Assembly (NCBI GenBank): GCA_017646555.1
Contig: JAGCMG010000032.1
Location: 1 to 29,766 of the forward strand
Source: Clostridia bacterium
GTDB lineage: Bacteria; Bacillota; Clostridia; Christensenellales; Borkfalkiaceae
Reading direction: 5' to 3'
Length of the DNA stretch: 29,766 bases
The position numbers and the translations under genes were made by a program. The notes under the pieces were generated by a model. It was not told the origin of the DNA and searched no databases. It saw nothing but the letters and a program-made list of their open reading frames with translations. This document shows, in pieces, positions 22,887 through 29,766 of this stretch; the stretch's first letter is position 1; each line of letters starts with the position of its first letter.

Positions 22887-24095
22887 ATGGAAAATAAAAC
22901 TGTTTACGACGTTTTAAAAGAACGTGGCTTTATTAAACAAACTATTTTTGATGAAGATTTGCAAAAAATGCTCAAAGATGAAAAAATTAAGTTCTACGTT
23001 GGATTTGACCCAACGGCTGATAGTCTTCATATCGGGCATTATATTCCTATTATGGCTATGGCGTGGATGCAAAAGTTCGGCCACACGCCTATCGCGCTTT
23101 TCGGTGGTGGTACTGGTATGATTGGCGACCCGTCTGGTCGTAGCGATATGCGTCAAATGATGACGAAGGAAATTATTTCGCATAATATTGACTGTTTCAA
23201 AAATCAAATGTCGCGCTTTATTACTTTCGATGGCGAAAACCCTGCTATTATCGCTAATAACGCTGATTGGCTTTTAGCGCTTAATTACGTTGACTTTTTA
23301 CGCGATATCGGCGTGCATTTTTCCGTTAATAAAATGCTCACCGCGGAATGTTTTAAACAAAGAATGGAAAAGGGTTTAACTTTCTTTGAATTTAACTATA
23401 TGCTTATGCAAGGTTACGACTTTTTGTACCTTAACCAAAAGTATGGTTGTAAACTTCAAGTCGGTGGCGACGACCAATGGTCGAATATGCTCGCCGGTGT
23501 TGATTTAATTCGTAAAAAACAACAAACCCCTGCGTTTTGCTTAACTTGTACGCTTTTACTTAACAGCGAAGGCAAGAAAATGGGCAAGACTCAAAAGGGC
23601 GCTTTATGGCTTGATGAAAATAAGTGCTCGGTTTACGATTTCTATCAATATTTTAGAAACGTTGAAGACGTTAAAGTTGCTGAATGTATGCGTCTTTTAA
23701 CCTTTATGGATATGGACGAAATTGCCTCGCTTACTGCTTACAACGACGAGCGTATGAACGTGGCAAAAGAACGCCTTGCTTTTGAAGTTACTAAACTCGT
23801 TCACGGCGAAGAAAAGGCTATCTCAGCGCAAAAACAAGCGCGTGCAGCGTTTGGTGGTAATATCGAAGATATGCAAACTGTTGAAGTAGAAAACGGCCTT
23901 TCGGTTGCTGATATTTTAGTGTTAGCAGGCTTTGCTAAATCAAAAAGCGACGCACGTCGCTTAATTGAGGCTGGCTCTGTTTCCGTTAACGAAATTAAAA
24001 TTCTTGGCGCGTTTGATAAAGTTCCTGACGGCGTTGGCGCTGAATTTGTTCTTCACAAGGGCAAGAAAAACCATATTAAAGTTATCGTTAAATAA
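22887..24095 (+). CDS. tyrS: Tyrosyl-tRNA synthetase
   Basis: This 402-residue class I synthetase attaches tyrosine to tRNA-Tyr in the cytoplasm. The signature HIGH is exact at residues 48-51 (SLHIGHYIP). The KMSKS loop reads KMGKT at 231-235. The tyrosine/tRNA pocket is seen in GFDPTADSLHIG, YDFLYLN and QVGGDDQWSNM. A C-terminal S4 RNA-binding domain covers about 335-400 (LSVADILVLAGFAKSKSDARRLIEAGSV region). It starts at 22887 after AAGAAGG (22874-22880). It has its own promoter and a weak hairpin after the stop, so it may be monocistronic or read into the following genes. No T-box leader is present, unlike many Bacillota tyrS genes. Confidence 0.97.
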   Translation: MENKTVYDVLKERGFIKQTIFDEDLQKMLKDEKIKFYVGFDPTADSLHIGHYIPIMAMAWMQKFGHTPIALFGGGTGMIGDPSGRSDMRQMMTKEIISHNIDCFKNQMSRFITFDGENPAIIANNADWLLALNYVDFLRDIGVHFSVNKMLTAECFKQRMEKGLTFFEFNYMLMQGYDFLYLNQKYGCKLQVGGDDQWSNMLAGVDLIRKKQQTPAFCLTCTLLLNSEGKKMGKTQKGALWLDENKCSVYDFYQYFRNVEDVKVAECMRLLTFMDMDEIASLTAYNDERMNVAKERLAFEVTKLVHGEEKAISAQKQARAAFGGNIEDMQTVEVENGLSVADILVLAGFAKSKSDARRLIEAGSVSVNEIKILGAFDKVPDGVGAEFVLHKGKKNHIKVIVK

Positions 24096-24099
24096 TTTG

Positions 24100-24119
24100 A
24101 CGGCGGAGTTTTCCGCCGT
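24100..24119 (+). terminator. Weak terminator or intergenic hairpin after tyrS
   Basis: ACGGCGGA (24100-24107) pairs with TCCGCCGT (24112-24119) around GTTT. Only a short TTAT follows, so read-through into the YigZ-family gene is likely. Confidence 0.55.
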
Positions 24120-24128
24120 TTATCGTAT

Positions 24129-24761
24129 ATGAAAAAACTATCATTTTTAACCGTCGACGGTGAGTTTTCTTATACCACCGTCATTGAAAAATCTAAATTT
24201 ATTTGCTACCTTAAACACGTTGAGTCGGAAGACGACGCGCGTTCGTTTATCGCGCAAATTAAGAAAAAACACTTCGACGCTACGCATAATTGTTCGGCGT
24301 TTATCGCTGACGCTAACGGCACGATTTCGCGTTTTTCCGACGACGGTGAGCCACAAGGAACGGCTGGATTTCCTATGCTTGACGCGCTTACTAAAAGGGA
24401 AATTTTTGAAGTTTGCGCCGTTGTCACCCGTTATTTTGGTGGAATAAAACTTGGCGCAGGAGGGCTTGTTAGGGCATATTCCGGCGCAGTTACTTCGGCG
24501 CTTGATAACGCTAAAATCGTTGAAAAACGGCTTGTTGAGAGGGTTAAAGTAGTCGTTGGATTTGATAAATATTCTATCCTTTTACGCCTTGAAAATAGCG
24601 ACGCTATTATTGTTGATAGAGAATTTTCTAACGAAGTTGCCGTAACCTTTGCCGTTAAAAAATCGGCAGTTGAAAGTTTTATCGCTAACCTAACTGAAAC
24701 TTTTTTAGGCAAAATAAATTACGAATTATGTGGCGAAGAATACGCGCTTTTAAAGGTGTGA
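24129..24761 (+). CDS. YigZ/IMPACT family protein
   Basis: This 210-residue protein carries the UPF0029/IMPACT N-terminal domain. The family signature covers KKKHFDATHNCSAFI, SDDGEPQGTAGFPML and VTRYFGGIKLGAGGLVRAYS. The C-terminal part, from about residue 130, is the small ferredoxin-like domain found in YigZ. In eukaryotes IMPACT affects translation control; the bacterial role is not settled, although a ribosome- or nucleic-acid-related function is often suggested. No good ribosome-binding site precedes the ATG at 24129, 9 bases after the tyrS hairpin. It is joined to recX by a 1-base gap. Family confidence is high and functional confidence low. Confidence 0.9.
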   Translation: MKKLSFLTVDGEFSYTTVIEKSKFICYLKHVESEDDARSFIAQIKKKHFDATHNCSAFIADANGTISRFSDDGEPQGTAGFPMLDALTKREIFEVCAVVTRYFGGIKLGAGGLVRAYSGAVTSALDNAKIVEKRLVERVKVVVGFDKYSILLRLENSDAIIVDREFSNEVAVTFAVKKSAVESFIANLTETFLGKINYELCGEEYALLKV

Positions 24762-24762
24762 T

Positions 24763-25380
24763 ATGGCTATTATAACTGAAATTTCCGTACAAAAAAAGAA
24801 TAAAAACCGTTCTAATATTTACCTTGATAACGAGTTTTATTGTGGGCTTGAAAATATAACCGTGGTTCAATTTCGCTTAACCGTTGGCACTGAAATTAGT
24901 AAAGATACGCTTGAAAACGCTCAATTCGAAAGCGAAAAGGAACAAGCGCTAACAAAAGCCGTTGGGTATATTTCACGCGCGCAAAAAAGTAAAAGGCAAA
25001 TTAAAGACTATTTAATAAATAAAGGCTATCTTGAAAAGGTCGTTAATTATTCTATCGATAAACTTATCGAATACGGCTATATTGACGATTTAGAGTATTG
25101 TAAATCGTTTATTCGCGCGCATAAAAACAGTAAAGGTAAAAAGGCGATTGAGCGCGACCTTAAACTAAAAGGTATTGATTTTAATTTAGTTGAAAAGGCG
25201 CTTGACGAAGAATTGAATTCGCAAAACGACGCCGTGATTACTATTGCCGAAAGGTATATGAGAAACAGGGAAAAAAACAAAGAAAATTTTGCTAAACTTT
25301 ATAGGTATATTTTATCGAAAGGTTTTGATTATGAGCAAGCGTCACTTGCCGTTGCTCATTTTAAGGGTGATGAGTTTTGA
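24763..25380 (+). CDS. recX: Regulatory protein RecX
   Basis: This 205-residue protein has the RecX family's repeated three-helix units: AVGYISRAQKSKRQIKDYLINKG, then YSIDKLIEYGYIDDLEYCKSFI, then GKKAIERDLKLKGIDFNLVEKAL. RecX binds RecA filaments and limits strand exchange during repair. The N-terminus (about 1-55) is the beta-rich extension common in Bacillota RecX. The start ATG lies one base after the upstream stop, with AAAGGTG (24752-24758) inside the preceding gene, so translation is coupled. The stop TGA overlaps the TTG start of the next gene. recA itself is not in this window. Confidence 0.9.
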   Translation: MAIITEISVQKKNKNRSNIYLDNEFYCGLENITVVQFRLTVGTEISKDTLENAQFESEKEQALTKAVGYISRAQKSKRQIKDYLINKGYLEKVVNYSIDKLIEYGYIDDLEYCKSFIRAHKNSKGKKAIERDLKLKGIDFNLVEKALDEELNSQNDAVITIAERYMRNREKNKENFAKLYRYILSKGFDYEQASLAVAHFKGDEF

Positions 25381-26807
25381 AAAGAGTTTTGACTGCGGAC
25401 GAAATGCGTTTCGCCGATAAATACACGATAGAAAAGTTAGGCGTGCCGGAAGATGTTTTAGTCGAAAGGGCAGGGCTCGCCGTAGCGGAAGAAATATTTT
25501 CGCGCTATAAAGGTGGTAGAGTTTTAGTCGTTATAGGAAAAGGAAATAACGGTGCGGACGGCAAAGTCGTTGCGCGTTTACTTAGTGAAAAGCACGGCTT
25601 TTTAGTTAGCGTTATGGACGCTTTTTCGGACGATATAAGCGTACTTGATAATGAGTTCGACATAATTATCGATTGTATCTTCGGCACGGGATTAAAACGC
25701 GCCGTAGAAGGTAAAATTGCCGATATTATTGATAAAATCAATAAAAAAACTTGCGTTAAAATTGCTTGCGATATAGCAAGTGGAATTGACGGCAATACAG
25801 GCAAAGTTTTAGGTACGGCAATTAAAGCCGATTTAACTATTGCAATCGGTGAACTTAAAACGGGACATTTTTTTAATGACGGCAAAGAGTATTCGGGCAA
25901 AGTCGTTAATAAAGATATAGGCATTTCCGTTTGGGGCGAAGATTACCCACTTATTTTAGAAGATTGCGATATAAAAGAGTATTTTCCTAAACGCAAAGAG
26001 AATACGCATAAAGGTACTTACGGCAAATGCGCTATTATAGGTGGCTCAAAGGAATATTTTGGTGCACCACTTTTATCGCTTTCGGCATTGACATCGTATA
26101 GAGTAGGGGTTGGGTATTCGTATTTAATAGTTCCTAAAAGTTTGTATTCAATATACGCAGGCTTAAACCCCGAGTGCGTGCTTAATTTTCTTAACGACGA
26201 CGGCAATAATTTTATTTTAGATACCCTTGCGCTTGATAAACTTTTTACGCTTGACGCTATTGCTTTCGGCACGGGTGTTGGAGTTACGCAAGGCGTGCAT
26301 CAAACGCTTAAATATATTATTCAAAATTATAGTGGTAAACTCTTAATTGATGCCGACGGACTTAACGCTTTAGCAAAGTTTGGCACGGATGTTTTATACG
26401 ATAAAAAATGTCAAATCGTTTTAACACCACATATAAAAGAGTTTTCGCGCCTTTCGGGGCTTACTGTACAAGAAATTTTACAAAACCCTATATGCGTAGC
26501 CCGTGATTTTGCTAAAAAATACGGTGTTACGATAGTTCTTAAAAACGCCGTTTCCGTTATCACTAATGGGGAAGAAACCTATATAAATTCAACTGGTACG
26601 CCAGCGCTTGCAAAGGCTGGCAGTGGGGATTTATTGACGGGGTTAACGGTTGGATTACTTGCAACTAACGACTGTATAAGTTCTGCTAAAATCGGCGCGT
26701 ACTTGTTTGGTAGAGCAGGCGAATTAACGGCAAAAGAACTTGGCGAATATTCCGTAACAGCCACCGAAGTATCAAAAAATATCGGCAAGATAGTTTTAGG
26801 GCTGTAA
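25377..26807 (+). CDS. nnrDE: Bifunctional NAD(P)H-hydrate epimerase / ADP- or ATP-dependent NAD(P)H-hydrate dehydratase
   Basis: This 476-residue fusion repairs hydrated NADH/NADPH. The N-terminal YjeF/NnrE epimerase half has VLVVIGKGNNGADGKVVARLL, CIFGTGLKR and ACDIASGIDGNTGKV. The C-terminal NnrD dehydratase half, from about residue 210, has GTYGKCAIIGGSKEYFGAPLL, DADGLNAL, VLTPHIKEFSRL and the nucleotide/catalytic NSTGTPALAKAGSGDLLTG. The start is the TTG at 25377, which overlaps the recX stop by four bases and has AAGGG (25363-25367) at good spacing; no upstream ATG is possible in frame. Both halves look intact, as in E. coli YjeF. Its position after recX has no obvious functional link, so this is probably a genome-specific operon. 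Confidence 0.95.
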   Translation: MKRVLTADEMRFADKYTIEKLGVPEDVLVERAGLAVAEEIFSRYKGGRVLVVIGKGNNGADGKVVARLLSEKHGFLVSVMDAFSDDISVLDNEFDIIIDCIFGTGLKRAVEGKIADIIDKINKKTCVKIACDIASGIDGNTGKVLGTAIKADLTIAIGELKTGHFFNDGKEYSGKVVNKDIGISVWGEDYPLILEDCDIKEYFPKRKENTHKGTYGKCAIIGGSKEYFGAPLLSLSALTSYRVGVGYSYLIVPKSLYSIYAGLNPECVLNFLNDDGNNFILDTLALDKLFTLDAIAFGTGVGVTQGVHQTLKYIIQNYSGKLLIDADGLNALAKFGTDVLYDKKCQIVLTPHIKEFSRLSGLTVQEILQNPICVARDFAKKYGVTIVLKNAVSVITNGEETYINSTGTPALAKAGSGDLLTGLTVGLLATNDCISSAKIGAYLFGRAGELTAKELGEYSVTATEVSKNIGKIVLGL

Positions 26808-26837
26808 AAATAAATAATAAAACCTATATAAAAATGG

Positions 26838-26866
26838 TTGACAATAATTTATAAAAGGTGTAATAT
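26838..26866 (+). promoter_or_regulatory. Promoter of infC-rpmI-rplT
   Basis: TTGACA (26838-26843) is exact. The -10 TAATAT (26861-26866), 17 bases later, matches the consensus less well. Transcription should start near 26873. Confidence 0.75.
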
Positions 26867-26872
26867 AGTTAT

Positions 26873-27028
26873 GCAAAGCGAAAGTAACCCTTTCCACCGC
26901 GCACAAGTAGGTAGCGTCGGTTCAATAACTTAACGCCTTTTAGGTGTGTTTTTATGAGTTATTCGGGGTGCATTTGCTTGCACCCCGTTTTTTTGTCGGA
27001 TTTTAGGTTAGCCTAAATCAAATAATAT
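26873..27028 (+). ncRNA. infC leader RNA, probable L20-type autoregulatory attenuator
   Basis: The leader between promoter and infC contains a structured region with AATAACT (26924-26930) pairing AGTTATT (26957-26963) and CGCC/GGTG inside, followed by a strong terminator hairpin at 26964. In Bacillus and relatives the infC-rpmI-rplT leader binds ribosomal protein L20, which favours premature termination. The position and layout match; the exact L20-binding fold was not verified by eye. Confidence 0.7.
26964..26994 (+). terminator. Leader terminator (attenuator) before infC
   Basis: CGGGGTGCA (26964-26972) pairs perfectly with TGCACCCCG (26979-26987) around TTTGCT, followed by seven T. This strong terminator lies between the promoter and infC, so expression needs read-through, the expected mark of attenuation. 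Confidence 0.9.
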
Positions 27029-27041
27029 AAGGAAGTATACT

Positions 27042-27569
27042 ATTATCAAAAAAGAACATCAAATTAACGAAGAAATTAGGGATAGAGAAGTTCGCCTTAT
27101 CGGTGATACCGGTGAACAACTTGGCGTAATGCCTACGCGTGAAGCACTTGCTATTGCGGAAGAAAAGGAATTAGACCTTGTTAAAATTTCGCCGAACGCT
27201 AATCCCCCTGTTTGTAAACTTATCAATTATGGTAAGTACATGTTCGAATTGGCAAAAAAGGAAAAAGAATCCAAGAAGAATCAAAAAGTATTGGAAATTA
27301 AAGAAATTTGGCTTTCAATGACTATTGACGTAGGCGACTTAAACGTTAAGGCTAAACAATGCCGTAAGTTTTTAGAAGCCGGCAATAAAGTTAAAGTTTC
27401 AATAAGAATGCGCGGTCGTCAAATGGCGCACGCGAATTTGAGCGTTGACGTTATGAATAGATTTTTCGAAATCGTTAAAGACGTCGGTGTTATGGAAAAG
27501 AAACCGCTTACCGAAGGTAGAAACGTGTGGATGATGCTCGCGTCGATACCACAAGATAAGCGTAACTGA
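27042..27569 (+). CDS. infC: Translation initiation factor IF-3 with ATT start
   Basis: The first ATG in frame (27129) would remove the conserved N-terminus. Reading upstream gives IKKEHQINEEIRDREVRLIG, the standard IF-3 start, and the frame begins at ATT (27042-27044), 8 bases after AAGGA (27029-27033). The product is then 175 residues. The N-domain (1-75) and C-domain (KEIWLSMTIDVGDLNVKAKQ and IRMRGRQMAH) are complete. IF-3 keeps ribosomal subunits apart and rejects non-standard start codons. An AUU start on its own mRNA lets IF-3 reduce its own synthesis, as known for E. coli. The gene heads the infC-rpmI-rplT operon. Confidence 0.93.
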   Translation: MIKKEHQINEEIRDREVRLIGDTGEQLGVMPTREALAIAEEKELDLVKISPNANPPVCKLINYGKYMFELAKKEKESKKNQKVLEIKEIWLSMTIDVGDLNVKAKQCRKFLEAGNKVKVSIRMRGRQMAHANLSVDVMNRFFEIVKDVGVMEKKPLTEGRNVWMMLASIPQDKRN

Positions 27570-27596
27570 TAAAAAAATATACAGGAGGGCACAATT

Positions 27597-27794
27597 ATGC
27601 CGAAAATGAAAACCAAAAGCGGTGCTAAAAAGCGTTTCAGAGTAACTGCAACGGGCAAAATCAAAAGAGCACACGCTGGTAAAAACCACATCTTAACCAA
27701 AAAATCAAGAAAGAGAAAGAACAACCTTTGCGACGGCGCTTACGTAGACGCAGGTCAGCAAAAGACTATCAAGACCTTAATCTACAATAAGTAA
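27597..27794 (+). CDS. rpmI: 50S ribosomal protein L35
   Basis: This 65-residue very basic protein begins MPKMKTKSGAKKRFRVTATG and contains KRAHAGKNHILTKKSRKRKN, the diagnostic L35 sequence. It binds 23S rRNA in the large subunit. The length is normal. It follows AGGAGG (27583-27588) and lies between infC and rplT, as in nearly all Bacillota. Confidence 0.98.
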   Translation: MPKMKTKSGAKKRFRVTATGKIKRAHAGKNHILTKKSRKRKNNLCDGAYVDAGQQKTIKTLIYNK

Positions 27795-27809
27795 TCGGAG
27801 GAGTGAATT

Positions 27810-28163
27810 ATGCGTATTAAAAGAGCAGTTAACGGCGTTAAAAAACGCAGAAAAATATTAAAATTAGCAAAAGGCTATTTCGGTGGCAAGAGCAAGAGAT
27901 ATAGAGTTGCTCGTGAAGCCGTTATGAAGTCACAAATGTATGCTTACATTGGTAGAAAGTTAAGAAAAAGAGATTTCCGTTCTCTTTGGATTGCAAGAAT
28001 CAATGCAGCATGCCGTATGAACGGTTTATCTTATTCTAAGTTCATGTTCGGTCTTAAAAATGCAGGTGTTACCCTTAACAGAAAAGTTTTAGCAGATATC
28101 GCTGTAAATGATGCTGCTGCTTTCACTGCACTTACCGAAACCGCTAAAGCAAACCTTAAATAA
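27810..28163 (+). CDS. rplT: 50S ribosomal protein L20
   Basis: This 117-residue protein has the L20 signatures MRIKRAVNGVKKRRKILKLAKGYFGGKS and RDFRSLWIARINAACRMNGLSYS (read from positions 27810 and about 27970). L20 is needed early in 50S assembly and represses its own operon through the infC leader. It follows GGAGGAG (27798-27804). The length is normal. Confidence 0.98.
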   Translation: MRIKRAVNGVKKRRKILKLAKGYFGGKSKRYRVAREAVMKSQMYAYIGRKLRKRDFRSLWIARINAACRMNGLSYSKFMFGLKNAGVTLNRKVLADIAVNDAAAFTALTETAKANLK

Positions 28164-28182
28164 GTTTTAGACGATTAAAGTT

Positions 28183-28211
28183 TAGAGCCTACTTTTTCAG
28201 TAGGCTCTATT
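28183..28211 (+). terminator. Probable terminator after rplT
   Basis: TAGAGCCTACT (28183-28193) pairs perfectly with AGTAGGCTCTA (28199-28209) around TTTTC. Only TTT follows, so termination may be partial; the next gene starts 12 bases later. Confidence 0.7.
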
Positions 28212-28221
28212 TGGTAAAAAA

Positions 28222-28965
28222 ATGATTGAATCTAAACAAAACGAACGCGTTAAAAAAATTCGCTCCTTGTTCAATAAAAAATTTCGCACGGAATATTCTT
28301 TATTCGTTGCAGAAGGGGTTAAACCGGTTAGTGAGGCGCTTATTTCTAACGCTGGCGTAGTGACCGTTTTCGGCACGGAAAAAGCCCTTTTAGAAGTTGA
28401 ATCTTTAGGCGCGTCCTTTTCCGGCGTTGAAGTTTTGACCGTTACCGACGCTGTTTATAAATCCGTTTCGGATGAAGTTTCGCCACAAGGCGTTCTTGCC
28501 GTTATTAAAATGCCCGATTTATCACCAGTTAAAACGGAGGGGAAATGTCTTTTATTAGACGGCGTTTCCGACCCTGGTAATATGGGCACTATTATTCGCA
28601 CGGCTGCTGCGTCTGGATTTAATCAAATTTACTGCATTAACACCGTTGACCCGTTTGCACCAAAAACCGTCAGAAGTAGTATGAGTGGTATTTTTAAGGT
28701 GAAAATTTATTCGGGTGAGCGTCAAGAAATTTTAAAATCCATAGATACGCCCCTTATCGTTGCGTCTATGGAAGGGGTAAACGCGTTTTCGTTTACTTCG
28801 CCCGAAAAGTTTTGTTTGGTTATCGGGAACGAAGCCAACGGCGTTTCGGATTTCGTTAAAAATAAGGCGGATTACACCGTTTCTATTCCTATGCAAAATG
28901 GGGTGGAAAGTTTAAATGCAGGCGTTTCGGCAGGTATACTTATGTACCTACTCGGCGTCAAATAA
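28222..28965 (+). CDS. SpoU/TrmH-family RNA 2'-O-ribose methyltransferase
   Basis: This 247-residue SPOUT enzyme has an N-terminal substrate-binding domain (SKQNERVKKIRSLFNKKFR, then LFVAEGVKPVSEAL). Its C-terminal knotted methyltransferase domain carries the three SpoU motifs: SDPGNMGTIIRTAAASGF, LVIGNEANGVS and VSIPMQNGVESLNAGVSAGIL. It methylates a ribose in rRNA or tRNA using S-adenosylmethionine; the target position cannot be told from sequence. The N-terminal domain resembles the YsgA/RlmB-type group often found near rplT and pheS in Bacillota. No clear Shine-Dalgarno site precedes the start at 28222, so expression may depend on read-through from rplT. Confidence 0.92.
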   Translation: MIESKQNERVKKIRSLFNKKFRTEYSLFVAEGVKPVSEALISNAGVVTVFGTEKALLEVESLGASFSGVEVLTVTDAVYKSVSDEVSPQGVLAVIKMPDLSPVKTEGKCLLLDGVSDPGNMGTIIRTAAASGFNQIYCINTVDPFAPKTVRSSMSGIFKVKIYSGERQEILKSIDTPLIVASMEGVNAFSFTSPEKFCLVIGNEANGVSDFVKNKADYTVSIPMQNGVESLNAGVSAGILMYLLGVK

Positions 28966-29007
28966 TTTGCGTTTAAAATCCGCTAACACAATTATAAGGA
29001 GAAATTT

Positions 29008-29748
29008 ATGTCAGGACATTCACACGCAGCGAACGTCGCTAAAAAGAAAGAAAAAAATGCTGCAATCAAAGGCAAAATTTATACTAAAATCGGTAGGGAA
29101 TTAGCAGTTGCTGCAAAGCAAGGTAGCGACCCTAATACCAACTCTAAACTTGCCGATGCTATTGCAAAAGCAAAGTCGGTTAATATGCCGAAAGATAATA
29201 TTGAACGCTGTATCGCAAAAGCAGCAGGTGAACTTTCGGGCGCTGATTACGAAGAACTCACCTACGAAGGTTACGGCCCTAACGGTAGCGCTATTATCGT
29301 TAAAACCTTAACCGATAACAAAAATAGAACCGTTGACTTCGTTAGAACTGCTATGCGTAAGCACGGTGGCCAACTTGGTAACGCAGGTTGCGTATCGTTC
29401 ACGTTTGCTAACACTGGTGTTATCGTCGTTGAAAGAACCGTTGACCTTGATGAAGATACCGTTATCGAATATGCGTTAGATGCTGGTGCTGACGACGTTA
29501 TTACCGAAGATGATGCTTTCGTTGTAAATACTTCGCCTGCTAACTTTTCGGACGTTAGAAAATATCTTGAAGAAAAAGGTCTTAACTTTTTCAGCGCAGG
29601 TGTTGAAATGGTTCCACAAAATAAAATTACTCTTGACGGTGATGCGCTTGTTAAGTTCAACAAACTTATCGACGCGTTAGAAGACCTTGACGACGTTCAA
29701 GACGTATATCACAACGTTGATTTACCAGATGACGACGAAGAAGAATAA
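29008..29748 (+). CDS. yebC: YebC/PmpR-family protein
   Basis: This 246-residue protein starts MSGHSHAANVAKKKEKNAAIKG, a variant of the usual MSGHSKWANIKHKK, and contains GSDPNTNSKLADAIAKAKSVNMPKDNIER and ADYEELTYEGYGPNGSAIIV, both diagnostic. The acidic C-terminus (DDVQDVYHNVDLPDDDEEE) is normal. Members have been described as transcription regulators and more recently as ribosome-associated factors that ease translation of difficult stretches. It starts at 29008 after AAGGAG (28997-29002). The substitution of the common KW by HA in the N-terminal signature is minor. An overlapping frame at 28916 is a shadow. Confidence 0.96.
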   Translation: MSGHSHAANVAKKKEKNAAIKGKIYTKIGRELAVAAKQGSDPNTNSKLADAIAKAKSVNMPKDNIERCIAKAAGELSGADYEELTYEGYGPNGSAIIVKTLTDNKNRTVDFVRTAMRKHGGQLGNAGCVSFTFANTGVIVVERTVDLDEDTVIEYALDAGADDVITEDDAFVVNTSPANFSDVRKYLEEKGLNFFSAGVEMVPQNKITLDGDALVKFNKLIDALEDLDDVQDVYHNVDLPDDDEEE

Positions 29749-29766
29749 TTTTAATAATCACGAATA

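Noticed and set aside
26873..26960. tRNA gene suggested by GGTTCAATAAC
   Set aside because: No acceptor stem or cloverleaf pairing can be made. The sequence belongs to the infC leader.
27129..27131. ATG at 27129 as the start of infC
   Set aside because: It removes the conserved INEEIRDREVRLIG segment, has no ribosome-binding site, and an ATT start with AAGGA lies 87 bases upstream in frame.
28916..29104. Small ORF overlapping the methyltransferase and yebC
   Set aside because: It is a +1-frame shadow of two well-supported genes and has no family features.

Overview
The window is about 29.8 kb of AT-rich bacterial DNA. Every supported gene lies on the + strand, with purine-rich Shine-Dalgarno sites and several TTG/ATT starts. 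A PerR-reverse rubrerythrin pair, an sn-glycerol-1-phosphate dehydrogenase, the infC-rpmI-rplT order behind an attenuator-type leader, and SipW/TasA-like export genes together suggest an anaerobic, low-GC Bacillota (Clostridia-like), possibly host-associated. Genus cannot be read from the sequence.

Layout. (1) 1-4897: the 3' end of a GH3 beta-glucosidase, then glycerol-1-phosphate dehydrogenase and two paralogous cytoplasmic alkaline-phosphatase-superfamily phosphodiesterases, each phosphodiesterase preceded by an intergenic hairpin, ending at a terminator. (2) 4949-6110: an oxidative-stress pair. A near-consensus promoter is bracketed by two PerR-type boxes and drives perR and reverse rubrerythrin. 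(3) 6293-22794: a 16-kb surface-matrix/export locus behind a strong promoter. It holds an unknown membrane protein, a membrane-tethered TasA-like protein, a SipW-type signal peptidase, a TasA-like secreted protein, two more SipW-type peptidases, a second TasA-like secreted protein, and a giant secreted multidomain protein of about 3375 residues. (4) 22829-29748: housekeeping genes: tyrS, a YigZ/IMPACT protein, recX, bifunctional NAD(P)H-hydrate repair enzyme, infC-rpmI-rplT with a structured leader, a SpoU/TrmH methyltransferase and a YebC-family protein.

The most unusual part is region 3. Three SipW-type peptidases have catalytic Ser and His but lack the usual first Asp, and carry coiled-coil plus Pro/Thr/Glu-rich cytoplasmic tails. 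They sit beside three proteins with SipW-type signals (STYA[Y/A]F or ATFAYF). The noncoding DNA holds two different structured elements, each present twice: one in the 5' leader of each TasA-like gene, the other just downstream of each TasA-like gene, with compensatory changes in the stems. The giant protein has an SGNH-hydrolase-like domain whose catalytic Ser and His positions are Ala and Tyr, an 18-cysteine N-terminal segment, several lectin-like beta-sandwich segments, and no recognisable wall anchor. My reading is a fibre/matrix or adhesin assembly locus with a dedicated export machine, possibly regulated at RNA level. The family calls are solid; the assembly and regulatory ideas are inference.
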